A stretch of DNA of 64,000 nt from Synechococcales cyanobacterium C42_A2020_086 (GTDB lineage: Bacteria > Cyanobacteriota > Cyanobacteriia > Elainellales > Elainellaceae): the NCBI GenBank assembly GCA_015272325.1, contig JACYLU010000002.1, forward strand, positions 372,001-436,000, in the 5' to 3' direction. The position numbers and the translations under genes were made by a program. Below the pieces are notes generated by a model that was given only the letters and a program-made list of their open reading frames with translations, made no database searches and was not told the DNA's origin. How positions within the stretch are numbered: position 1 is the first letter of the stretch; each line of letters opens with the position of its first letter. This document shows, in pieces, positions 20,842 to 29,560 of this stretch.

Positions 20842-21519
20842 ATGCAACTTTACCTAGACTGTCCCTGCACTAGCTTTCCCCGCAGCTTTGCACGAGACTT
20901 CAAGGAAACCTATCGCTACCCACCACCATCGACGGTTTACGGGCTGCTGCTGTCGCTAGTAGGCGAGGTCGATATGACGGCGCATATTGGTGTGAAGTTG
21001 GGAATCGGAATAATTGGCAGCGATCCACCCATTTCACGCATTGTGCGAAAACAGCGGCACCATAAGTTCAGCAAAACTCACTTGGGGACTTACCCGACCG
21101 GCAAGTTCTCAAAGCCCAATCATCATGAACTGCTGACTGATTTACGGGCGGTGGTCCGAATTGATTCCAGCGAAGAAACGGCAGCAGTAAAACTCGTGGA
21201 TCGAGTGGCGATTGCCCTCTCCACGCCAGCCCAGATTACCCGTTTTGGTGGGCTAAGTTTGGGTGAATCGTGGGCAATGGTGAATGGGATTCGAGTGTAT
21301 CGAGAGTCCGATGGTGAAATTCGCTGGTTGGTTAAAGACCCACGGGGATTAATTGGTCTGCCAGTTTGGATCAACCGCCAAACGACGCAAGGCACATTTC
21401 AGCGCTTCTCCATATCTGAGCCAGGACAAACCTTCACAGAGCAATGTCTGGTTTCAATTCAACTGCCCGCAGCACCTGCAAAGGCGACCAAAGCCAAGCG
21501 CGGTAAAAAGTCAGTTTAG
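20842..21519 (+). CDS. cas5: Cas5 (DevS/Cmx5 type)
   Basis: 225 residues. The N-terminus (LYLDCPCTSFPRSFARDFKETYRYPPPSTVYGLLLSL) is the Cas5 RAMP pattern in which the conserved PPPSTVYG loop precedes the first helix. It caps the 5' handle of the crRNA in Cascade. The basic tail (KATKAKRGKKSV) is unusual but short. It follows the toxin gene by 18 bases and is the last gene of the effector part. Confidence 0.85.
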   Translation: MQLYLDCPCTSFPRSFARDFKETYRYPPPSTVYGLLLSLVGEVDMTAHIGVKLGIGIIGSDPPISRIVRKQRHHKFSKTHLGTYPTGKFSKPNHHELLTDLRAVVRIDSSEETAAVKLVDRVAIALSTPAQITRFGGLSLGESWAMVNGIRVYRESDGEIRWLVKDPRGLIGLPVWINRQTTQGTFQRFSISEPGQTFTEQCLVSIQLPAAPAKATKAKRGKKSV

Positions 21520-21537
21520 CTCTGCGGCTGATTTCGC

Positions 21538-21569
21538 CCAACCTCTGATTGCCGCAAGGCGTTGAACAT
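21538..21569 (+). repeat. Degenerate CRISPR repeat outside the array, next to cas5
   Basis: The segment shares CCAACCT with the array repeat, then a 5-6 base variable stretch (one extra base), then an exact 15-base run GCCGCAAGGCGTTGA, and ends ACAT where the array has GCAC. The Cas6 hairpin GCC-GCAA-GGC is fully kept, while the 5' GTGAG is lost. It is in the same orientation as the array, 18 bases after the cas5 stop. A second hairpin (AGAGCA/TGCTCT, 21597-21614) lies about 28 bases further on. Confidence 0.85.
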
Positions 21570-21607
21570 TACACTAGAGCCAGTACCCTTGCTTTCAGAG
21601 CACAACC

Positions 21608-21885
21608 ATGCTCTATTACGGGCGCTTTATTGATGCTATCGAAGTCATTTCGGGGCAAACCTTTGGTGAAATGCCCGAGAAAGCAACAGACTATTTAGCT
21701 GCCGGGATATCCTGCTGGGTGGTTGATCCGAGAGCGAAAAGCGTCAGCGTATTTCTTCCAGATGCGTCGCCCAAAACCTATCGAGGCAACCGATTGCTTG
21801 AGACGTACTGCTGGGACTCTGTCTAACACCTGAGCAGGTATTTGAGAAGGCTGGGTTAGCTATATTGTCCTTAGAAACTGGTTAA
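21608..21885 (+). pseudogene. Uma2-family (DUF820) endonuclease remnant, frameshifted
   Basis: The first frame reads DAIEVISGQTFGEM...EKATDYLAAGISCWVVDPRAKSVSVF, the middle of a Uma2 protein (PD-(D/E)XK fold). Near 21800 the reading continues in another frame as DVLLGLCLTPEQVFEKAGLA, the usual Uma2 C-terminal strand. The N-terminal third is missing. Uma2 genes are widespread in cyanobacteria and decay often, so this is probably a passenger rather than part of the CRISPR system. Confidence 0.72.
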
Positions 21886-21940
21886 ACGTTAGATTCTGTT
21901 GGCTGAAGTTGTGTTGGGTGTATCCCTGTTCTCGTGACAT

Positions 21941-22087
21941 ATGATTGAACGCGGTAGTCGCCGCATTGATGAATCAAGGGTGTTGCCCGGATTGGGCATT
22001 GAGATTCTAGAACCAGCAATTCAGCAGAGTCGAGAGACAGATCAATCCCAGGTGGGACGTTGGCTGATGGGGCAGTTTCAGGGCTAG
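21941..22087 (+). pseudogene. Second Uma2-like C-terminal fragment
   Basis: A 48-codon frame from ATG 21941. The segment DESRVLPGLGIEILEPAI followed by an SRETDQSQVGRWL tail resembles the C-terminal end of a Uma2 protein. It may be another piece of the preceding remnant or a separate copy. Assignment is by eye and tentative. Confidence 0.45.
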
Positions 22088-22300
22088 ATGATTGAGCGAT
22101 GTATGACTGAGTGACAGTTTATCTAAAATCATTAATCGTCAATCTGGTGATTACAGAAATACATTTGTATTCATAATGAAAAAATCCGTAGAATCGCAGA
22201 GCGGATGATTTCGGAATGCTCGGGTTTATTTTGGTAGCCACCACTGAAGATATGGGTTAGCCACTCAACGGCTAGTTGCTTTGTTGTCACTTGTATTTTT

Positions 22301-22322
22301 TATAGTTCCTGTATAGTTCCTG
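22301..22322. repeat. 11-base tandem duplication just before cas4-cas1
   Basis: TATAGTTCCTG occurs twice back to back and ends 3 bases before the ATG of cas4-cas1. No Shine-Dalgarno sequence is present there, so the duplication sits exactly where transcription and translation of the adaptation genes would begin. Confidence 0.7.
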
Positions 22323-22325
22323 AAA

Positions 22326-23987
22326 ATGAATATTCTCGTTTCGCCGGAGCCGGTTCAGGAGACGCTGCGTGTGTCGTCTCTGCATGCGTTGGCGTACTGC
22401 CCGCGGTTGTTTTATCTGGAAGAAGTCGAAGAACTCTACACGCAAGATGCGGCGGTGTTTGCTGGGCGCAGGCTGCATGTGGAGATTGAAAAAGCAGAGG
22501 GCGATACTTACGAATCGCTGACGTTGGAGAATGAGGCGTTGGGGCTGCGGGGCAAGGTGGATGCTCTGCGAACGCGAGGCGGGCAGACGATTCCCTACGA
22601 GCATAAGCGGGGGCGCTGTCGGCGGGATGGGCAGAACCAGCCGCAGGCGTGGGAGAGCGATCGCTTACAAATTCTTGCCTATGCTTGTTTAATCGAAGCG
22701 GCGTTGGGCGTGACGGTGACCGAAGGGCGGATTCGCTACCATGCCGACAATGTGCTGGTGAGGGTGCTGCTGGATGACCAAGGGCGGCAGGAGGTCAGGG
22801 AGGCGATTGCCCACGCTCGGCAGCTGCGTCGCTCAACGGAACGTCCGCCCGTGACGAGCAACGAACGGCTGTGTGGGCGCTGTTCGCTCGCGCCGGTGTG
22901 TTTGCCGGAAGAAACGCGCTTTGCCCAGGATGAGGCTGTTCAGCCCACTCGCTTGTTTCCGGAAGATGATGACCGAGAGATTTTGCATGTGCTGGAGCCG
23001 GGCACCTGTGTGGGCAAGAGTGGCGATCAGATTAAAATTAGCCGCCGCGATCAGTCCGTGACGACGCTACCGGCGCGGCAGGTGGGGCAGATTGTGCTGC
23101 ATAGCTATGCCCAAATTTCTACTCAAGCGCTGCATTTCTGCGCCGAGCAAGAGATCGGGGTGCATTTTGTTTCGGGCGGCGGGCGCTATATCGGCAGCTT
23201 TGACGGTCGCCAGGGCAGCATTCAGCGGCGCATTCGCCAGTATCGAGCGTTGAGCAGTCCTGAAGTGTGTTTGCAGCTTGCTCGGCGACTCGTGCTGTGC
23301 CGGGGGCAGAGTCAGCGGCGCTTTTTAATGCGGGGGCAGCGCAATCAGAGTTCGGCATCTGAACGATTGCAGCCGACGATCGACCAAATGGAGCGGCTCC
23401 TGAGATTAGTGCCGCAGGCAGAGTCGCTGGAGCAGTTGCTAGGGCTGGAGGGTAATCTGGGGGCGCTCTATTTTGGGGCGTTGCCTGGCTTGATCGCCGA
23501 GGGGGTGCCGCAGGAACTGCGCTTTGGTCGCCGCAGTCGCCGTCCGCCGCTCGATCGGTTTAATGCGCTGCTGAGTTTTGGCTATGCCCTGCTGCTGAAG
23601 GATGTGGTGAATAGCATTCTGACGGTGGGGTTGGAACCAGCCCTCGGGTTTTACCATCAGCCCCGCACCCAGGCACCGCCTCTGGGATTGGATCTCATGG
23701 AAATTTTCCGGGTGCCGCTGGTGGATATGACGGTGATGGGCGCGGTGAACCGGGGACAGTGGGAGGTGTGGGATGACTTTGAGGTGCGCGGTCAGCAGGT
23801 ATGGCTGCGGGAGAGCGGTCGCCGCAAGTTTATTGACCTGTATGAGCGTCGTAAGCAGGAAACCTGGAAGCATCCGATTTTGAAATACTCGCTGACCTAC
23901 CGCCGGCTGATGGAGCTAGAGGTGCGGCTCCTGGAAAAGGAATGGATGGGGGAAGGACAGTTGTTTGGTCATCTGGTAATTCGCTGA
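22326..23987 (+). CDS. cas4-cas1: Cas4-Cas1 fusion, spacer-integration nuclease
   Basis: 553 residues. The N-terminal ~200 residues are a Cas4/RecB-like exonuclease, with an early Cys ([10 protein letters not shown]), the E-x-K motif in YEHKRGR and a Cys cluster [10 protein letters not shown] for an Fe-S site. The rest is Cas1, with [13 protein letters not shown], the catalytic-region [21 protein letters not shown] and [11 protein letters not shown]. It should trim prespacers, choose PAM orientation and integrate them. It is followed 8 bases later by cas2. Fused Cas4-Cas1 proteins are known from Dev/MYXAN and I-G type loci. Confidence 0.93.
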   Translation: MNILVSPEPVQETLRVSSLHALAYCPRLFYLEEVEELYTQDAAVFAGRRLHVEIEKAEGDTYESLTLENEALGLRGKVDALRTRGGQTIPYEHKRGRCRRDGQNQPQAWESDRLQILAYACLIEAALGVTVTEGRIRYHADNVLVRVLLDDQGRQEVREAIAHARQLRRSTERPPVTSNERLCGRCSLAPVCLPEETRFAQDEAVQPTRLFPEDDDREILHVLEPGTCVGKSGDQIKISRRDQSVTTLPARQVGQIVLHSYAQISTQALHFCAEQEIGVHFVSGGGRYIGSFDGRQGSIQRRIRQYRALSSPEVCLQLARRLVLCRGQSQRRFLMRGQRNQSSASERLQPTIDQMERLLRLVPQAESLEQLLGLEGNLGALYFGALPGLIAEGVPQELRFGRRSRRPPLDRFNALLSFGYALLLKDVVNSILTVGLEPALGFYHQPRTQAPPLGLDLMEIFRVPLVDMTVMGAVNRGQWEVWDDFEVRGQQVWLRESGRRKFIDLYERRKQETWKHPILKYSLTYRRLMELEVRLLEKEWMGEGQLFGHLVIR

Positions 23988-23995
23988 GGTGGGCT

Positions 23996-24289
23996 ATGCC
24001 GGAGAGCAAGAATTATTATCTGATCTGCTACGATATCCGTGACCCGAAACGCTGGCGGCAGGTATTTAAGCTGCTGAAAGGCTATGGTGAAAGCCTGCAA
24101 TATTCCATCGTGCGCTGCCGCTTGACGACCCGCGAGCGGGAGAAGCTACGCTGGGAGCTGGAGAAAATTCTCAAAGCGGAGGATAGCCTGCTGATTGCCG
24201 GATTGTGTGACCGCTGCGTGGAGCGAATTCAAAGCTGCAATCGCCCGGAAAGTTGGGTGATGCCAGACGATGCCCACCGAATTTTCTGA
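23996..24289 (+). CDS. cas2: Cas2 adaptation protein
   Basis: 97 residues from ATG 23996 behind a GAGGTGGG site (an upstream in-frame start at 23942 lies inside cas1). The ferredoxin-like fold begins [24 protein letters not shown] with the conserved first-strand Asp, and [17 protein letters not shown] follows. It forms the integrase complex with Cas4-Cas1. The array leader starts right after it. Confidence 0.93.
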   Translation: MPESKNYYLICYDIRDPKRWRQVFKLLKGYGESLQYSIVRCRLTTREREKLRWELEKILKAEDSLLIAGLCDRCVERIQSCNRPESWVMPDDAHRIF

Positions 24290-24551
24290 GGCGCTGCTGG
24301 TAAAGCAAGCATCTCTGAATGTTGGCATCTCGGGGTTGGATGAGTCGGCTGAATGGATTGATGAATCGGTGATTTGGGGATTTTTGCGGCAGTGGAGGTG
24401 CTTGCATGCTGCCAAAGCTTGATGGATTGGGGTTTACGGGGAGGGAGGAGCAGGTAAAATAGAGGAAGTAATGGCAAAAATGACTATGGCAACACAGGAC
24501 CTTGAAAATCTACTGTCAAACCTAGACAGCAAGCAGATTTCAAGGCACGCC
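24290..24551 (+). promoter_or_regulatory. CRISPR leader with putative pre-crRNA promoter
   Basis: A 262-base stretch between cas2 and the first repeat. TTTACG (24433-24438) and TAAAAT (24455-24460), separated by 16 bases, form a plausible promoter pointing into the array. A CTGTC/GACAG stem with a 7-base loop (24513-24529) ends 22 bases before the first repeat and may help position the integrase. A small ORF (24471..24566) runs through the leader end. Confidence 0.6.
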
Positions 24552-24566
24552 GTGAGCCAACCTTAG
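24471..24566 (+). CDS. Possible 31-residue leader ORF ending inside the first repeat
   Basis: ATG 24471 is preceded by AGAGGAAG with about 5 bases spacing, a good ribosome site, 11 bases after the putative -10 box. The frame reads MAKMTMATQDLENLLSNLD then continues to HAVSQP and stops at the TAG in the repeat's CCTTAG (24564-24566). No family was recognised. It could be a translated leader peptide, the stub of a gene the array grew into, or chance. Confidence 0.4.
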   Translation: MAKMTMATQDLENLLSNLDSKQISRHAVSQP

Positions 24567-27500
24567 ATGCCGCAAGGCGTTGAGCACAAAAATTCATCTA
24601 TTGAGACGACTCTAGCAGGTTGGTCCCGTGAGCCAACCTTAGATGCCGCAAGGCGTTGAGCACTCAATCAGGAACGCGCCTGACTCAGCGTTCCCGATTT
24701 GTGAGCCAACCTTAGATGCCGCAAGGCGTTGAGCACAAAAACGACCGCTTGGCGATTTTAATCGCCCACCGTGAGCCAACCTTAGATGCCGCAAGGCGTT
24801 GAGCACTTGATGAACGCGATCGCGTCCTTGCAGCCATCGCGGTGAGCCAACCTTAGATGCCGCAAGGCGTTGAGCACGTGTCGGTCGCGATAGTCTCGCA
24901 ACAAAGCCGCGAGTGAGCCAACCTTAGATGCCGCAAGGCGTTGAGCACTGGGTCACCTTTAACCCCCGCTATCCCAGCGATATGTGAGCCAACCTTAGAT
25001 GCCGCAAGGCGTTGAGCACAATCTGTTTAAAGTCCAGATCCGTGCGCCAAACCGAGTGAGCCAACCTTAGATGCCGCAAGGCGTTGAGCACCTCCGGGCT
25101 GTTGCCCGTCTTCCAGACAAACTGCTGTGAGCCAACCTTAGATGCCGCAAGGCGTTGAGCACTGGGTGGTACTCGATTAAATGGGTTATTCACTCACGTG
25201 AGCCAACCTTAGATGCCGCAAGGCGTTGAGCACCGCCTTCAGGTCTGAAACACTATGATTTTCACGCCGTGAGCCAACCTTAGATGCCGCAAGGCGTTGA
25301 GCACGTACATCACCTTTTCCCTAGAAGACGAATCAGTGGTGAGCCAACCTTAGATGCCGCAAGGCGTTGAGCACCCCCGGCTCCCAGCTTTAACACAACC
25401 CTGACTGTCGCGTGAGCCAACCTTAGATGCCGCAAGGCGTTGAGCACTTAATACTCCTTTTTGAATCGCCTCATACATCTCGTGTGAGCCAACCTTAGAT
25501 GCCGCAAGGCGTTGAGCACATTCACGGACGATTGGATATCAGCAATTTCTACGCGTGAGCCAACCTTAGATGCCGCAAGGCGTTGAGCACTTTGGGGTTC
25601 TAAGCTCATCAAAACACCTCTGAGAAGTGAGCCAACCTTAGATGCCGCAAGGCGTTGAGCACGGCTTTTGGGAACGATTCAACGATCTTGTCTCCCAGGT
25701 GAGCCAACCTTAGATGCCGCAAGGCGTTGAGCACATTCTGCAAGTTGGGCTTGCGCTTTTTGGGCTTCGTGAGCCAACCTTAGATGCCGCAAGGCGTTGA
25801 GCACCGAGGAAAAGCCCGAACTTGGGGTACCCCAACAACGTGAGCCAACCTTAGATGCCGCAAGGCGTTGAGCACCGGCCGACCTCCTAGACCTATGCGT
25901 TTTCACCTTGAGTGAGCCAACCTTAGATGCCGCAAGGCGTTGAGCACGCTGAACCCTGTCTGGGTTCAGATTTTGAGGACTCGTGAGCCAACCTTAGATG
26001 CCGCAAGGCGTTGAGCACTTTTGTGTGCCTTACACTTGGCGTATACTACTTGTAGTGAGCCAACCTTAGATGCCGCAAGGCGTTGAGCACTAGCTGAGCA
26101 AGTACGTGCTAAAGCACAGAGCACGTGAGCCAACCTTAGATGCCGCAAGGCGTTGAGCACGTTTGGAGTTCGATGCAATCTCTGACTCTCAATTCGTGAG
26201 CCAACCTTAGATGCCGCAAGGCGTTGAGCACTTGGGGGTTTTTCGCTTGGTCAACCCCAATCGGGGGGTGAGCCAACCTTAGATGCCGCAAGGCGTTGAG
26301 CACAGCTACCGGGAACATGAGGAGCTACCGGGAACGTGTGAGCCAACCTTAGATGCCGCAAGGCGTTGAGCACTCTGCGTCCGCGGTTGCGGCGGCACCG
26401 GCACTTGTTGCGCGTGAGCCAACCTTAGATGCCGCAAGGCGTTGAGCACATTATCGCCGACGAACTGTTGGCTCCTGGCAATCGTGAGCCAACCTTAGAT
26501 GCCGCAAGGCGTTGAGCACTGACCACGCCAGACGACCAGATCTTCCTGACGGCGTGTGAGCCAACCTTAGATGCCGCAAGGCGTTGAGCACCTGGACGGC
26601 CTCGGCGTAGACTACGTGGGGCGACTGTGAGCCAACCTTAGATGCCGCAAGGCGTTGAGCACTTATTACGCTCTGAACGTTGTTGCGATTGTTCAGAGGT
26701 GAGCCAACCTTAGATGCCGCAAGGCGTTGAGCACGACCGCCTAAAACGGCAGCTGAAACTAATTCACCTTTGTGAGCCAACCTTAGATGCCGCAAGGCGT
26801 TGAGCACTATCTCTTGTAGACGACGAAGCCCTCGACCTGCTCGTGAGCCAACCTTAGATGCCGCAAGGCGTTGAGCACTTTGGTACAGCGTCGAAGCGCA
26901 ATACACCGGCACGTGAGCCAACCTTAGATGCCGCAAGGCGTTGAGCACCGGGTTTCAGCTACTGGGGTCAGACGAAAGAATGCGGGTGAGCCAACCTTAG
27001 ATGCCGCAAGGCGTTGAGCACAATACAAGGTAACAGCGACTACCGGAACGGGAAATGGTGAGCCAACCTTAGATGCCGCAAGGCGTTGAGCACCGGAGGC
27101 AACGGGCAACATGCTGCAAGCGGAGTGGGTGAGCCAACCTTAGATGCCGCAAGGCGTTGAGCACGTTAGTCCGCCGCCAAACAGCGATCTGGGAACGAAG
27201 GCAGGTGAGCCAACCTTAGATGCCGCAAGGCGTTGAGCACTGCAGGCGTTGGGTCCGGTCCCTGCGGACCGGGAGAGTGAGCCAACCTTAGATGCCGCAA
27301 GGCGTTGAGCACTGTATCGCTCAATAATTTGAGGCTCTCGATCATTGGTGAGCCAACCTTAGATGCCGCAAGGCGTTGAGCACACCTAATAACCACATGA
27401 CTGAAATACGCATTAAAGACGTGAGCCAACCTTAGATGCCGCAAGGCGTTGAGCACGGACGGGCGCTGTCGCCCTACCCCACTCCACCGCCTGTGAGCCA

Positions 27501-28453
27501 ACCTTAGATGCCGCAAGGCGTTGAGCACTAGAAAGATTTCAGGGTGATACCCAAAGCCAGAAAAGTGAGCCAACCTTAGATGCCGCAAGGCGTTGAGCAC
27601 TTAGAACACAACAATATATTCAAGAGTTGATTAACGTGAGCCAACCTTAGATGCCGCAAGGCGTTGAGCACGCGAACTATCTCAACTTTGAAAGCGGCGG
27701 ACTGCGGTGAGCCAACCTTAGATGCCGCAAGGCGTTGAGCACCGGATCTTGGCGGTGCCAATCTCCGCGGTGCCGATCTGTGAGCCAACCTTAGATGCCG
27801 CAAGGCGTTGAGCACTAAAGAACCAATTCCTCTGTCTGTTGCCCCGTTCGTGAGCCAACCTTAGATGCCGCAAGGCGTTGAGCACGCTATTAGAAAAACC
27901 GCCTAACCAACTCAGCTTGGTGAGCCAACCTTAGATGCCGCAAGGCGTTGAGCACGTTACGGGTAACTCAGGTGGTAACCGAGTGGTGAGTGAGCCAACC
28001 TTAGATGCCGCAAGGCGTTGAGCACCCCGGCTGAAGAAGCAGTTTACCCAGGATTGCGCGAGTGAGCCAACCTTAGATGCCGCAAGGCGTTGAGCACTCT
28101 CTATCCTCGACATGACCACAAGCGGGATTAGGTGAGCCAACCTTAGATGCCGCAAGGCGTTGAGCACCAACCGAGCAATCTTTCGCCTTCTGTTTGCCGC
28201 AGCGTGAGCCAACCTTAGATGCCGCAAGGCGTTGAGCACATTAGGATTGTTTAGAACAGGTTTGTTGCGATCAGTGAGCCAACCTTAGATGCCGCAAGGC
28301 GTTGAGCACAGCTTTTGGGAACGATTCAACGATCTTGTCTCCCAGGGTGAGCCAACCTTAGATGCCGCAAGGCGTTGAGCACGTACTGTCCCGTTGAGGC
28401 AACTTCCCGCTCACCTAGTGAGCCAACCTTAGATGCCGCAAGGCGTTGAGCAC
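24552..28453 (+). CRISPR. CRISPR array, 55 repeats and 54 spacers
   Basis: I counted 55 copies of a 36-base repeat starting GTGAGCCAACCTTAGATG and ending GCGTTGAGCAC, spaced by 33-40 base spacers (mean unit about 71.6). All copies look identical by eye, including the last, so there is no decayed terminal repeat here. The centre forms a short stem with a GNRA loop (GCC-GCAA-GGC, extendable by U-G and A-U), the likely Cas6 site. Leader and cas2 lie at the low-coordinate end, so new spacers enter there. Spacers 16 and 53 are nearly the same. The minus-strand frames across the array are repeat artefacts. Confidence 0.98.
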
Positions 28454-28474
28454 TGGGAGAGGTATCAACTTCGG

Positions 28475-29379
28475 GGTAGTGAGTCAAATTAATGTGGGGT
28501 AAGTAGCGATGTCGTGCCAATTCCACGATTGTGTTGTTAGTCCTGCTCGCTGTGCAGCAGTGGTTTTGAAGCGGCTATGCTGCCAAACCCAGTTGAAATA
28601 ACTCCCCACTAACGGTGTCGTCACCTTGATTTATTCCCAAACCTTGCCAAACTTATTCTGTCGTCGCTGCTATCTTCCCGTTTGTTGTCGCAACGTTCCA
28701 TTTGTCCGCTCCAATCGCTGTGTTTTATCTTTGTCAATGTAATGATTTGATTTCTGGCGGCAACCCTCGCTCGTATCCACCCCAGTCATCGGTATTCAAC
28801 TGTTTGCAATCAGTTTTGCCTTCAGTATTCATGACTAATTGCTCTATGAACGCATCGGTGTGTTTGCCCACGCAGGCGGTGAGAATCAAGCCACTGAAGC
28901 AGGCAAGACTCGAACCAATCCAACAGTCGCCCCGATTTAGTTCCTTGCTGGTGCATTGCTTCTGTTTTCTGCGACAAATGACCCCATTTCGTCGGCACAG
29001 CCTTCTTCAGTCTCGACGGATTGAACCTCCCCGTTATGCACCCATTGGGCTTTTTGACTGGCAGAGCGCACAATACTCACCACGGTATTGTAGGCAAGTC
29101 CACTGGTCCGGCTAATGCCTCGATAAGCTACTGCCCTCGCTGTGCGCTTGCAGCACTTGGTGAATTTGTTCAGGACTGACATGGCGGCGGTAATAAAGAC
29201 TATCGAATGACTCACCAAAGGTTTGATGGCAAGCGGGACAGAGATAGCGTTGATGACCATTGGGCATCTTGCCATGCTTATGGGTTTTGCTATGACCGCA
29301 CAGTGGGCATTCTATCGCTTTGATTCCAGTCGAGGTTCCTCTCTACTTGATCAATCCCACATTAGCCTGACGCACCACC
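28475..29379 (-). mobile_element. Decayed IS1-family insertion sequence
   Basis: About 905 bases, bounded by 24-base imperfect terminal inverted repeats at 28475-28498 and 29356-29379 (both share GGT, GTG, GTCA and TAATGTGGG in register). It lies 21 bases after the last repeat, so it cuts the 55th spacer. I found no clear target-site duplication next to either end, which suggests a later deletion or rearrangement at one end. The transposase inside is broken. Confidence 0.85.
28484..29321 (-). pseudogene. IS1-family transposase, several frameshifts
   Basis: Read on the minus strand, the N-terminal zinc-binding part (CPLCGHSKTHKHGKMPNGHQ ... CPAC) gives way after HSEGSS to a second frame with YRGISRTSGLAYNTVVSIVR and ETEEGCADEMGSFV. 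Further segments (GKHTDAFIEQLV, then TDDWGGYERGLPPEI, and WQHSRFKTTAAQRAGL near the end) lie in other frames. The first shift may correspond to the programmed shift known in IS1, but the later ones and a stop mean the gene is dead. Confidence 0.85.
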
Positions 29380-29410
29380 AGGAATTGTTTCGGTTGGTTG
29401 ACAAATCTCT

Positions 29411-29516
29411 ACTGCCCTCACCCCAACTCAGAGTAGGAGAGGGGCTTGAAGCCTAGGTTGAAGCTCCGTTCCTCTTTTCCTTTTGGAAGCAGGGGTTGGA
29501 GGATGAGGGAAAAGAT
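29411..29516. repeat. REP-like intergenic repeat, degenerate
   Basis: The stretch holds CCTCACCCC, GGAGAGGGGCTTGAAG and, further on, GGTTGGAGGATGAGGG, the building blocks of the palindromic repeat found in the cas8-cas7 gap (19372-19405) and in many cyanobacterial intergenic regions. The palindrome itself is imperfect here. It lies between the IS1 relic and the end of the DUF4347 gene. Confidence 0.5.
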
Positions 29517-29560
29517 TTGTTCGTTAACCAAGGTGCTTCCCCGAATCGTTCGCTCTTGCT

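Noticed and set aside
24969-28526. Row of minus-strand ORFs containing SAQRLAASKVGS and LNALRHLRLAH
   Set aside because: They are translations of the CRISPR repeat in different frames; the repeat has no stop in those frames, so long open frames arise by itself.
28475-29379. Intact IS1 using programmed frameshifting
   Set aside because: One shift could be programmed, but later frame changes and stops break the catalytic half.
28454-29395. Target-site duplication around the IS1 element
   Set aside because: The flanks (CAACTTCGG and AGGAATTGT) do not match over 8-9 bases.
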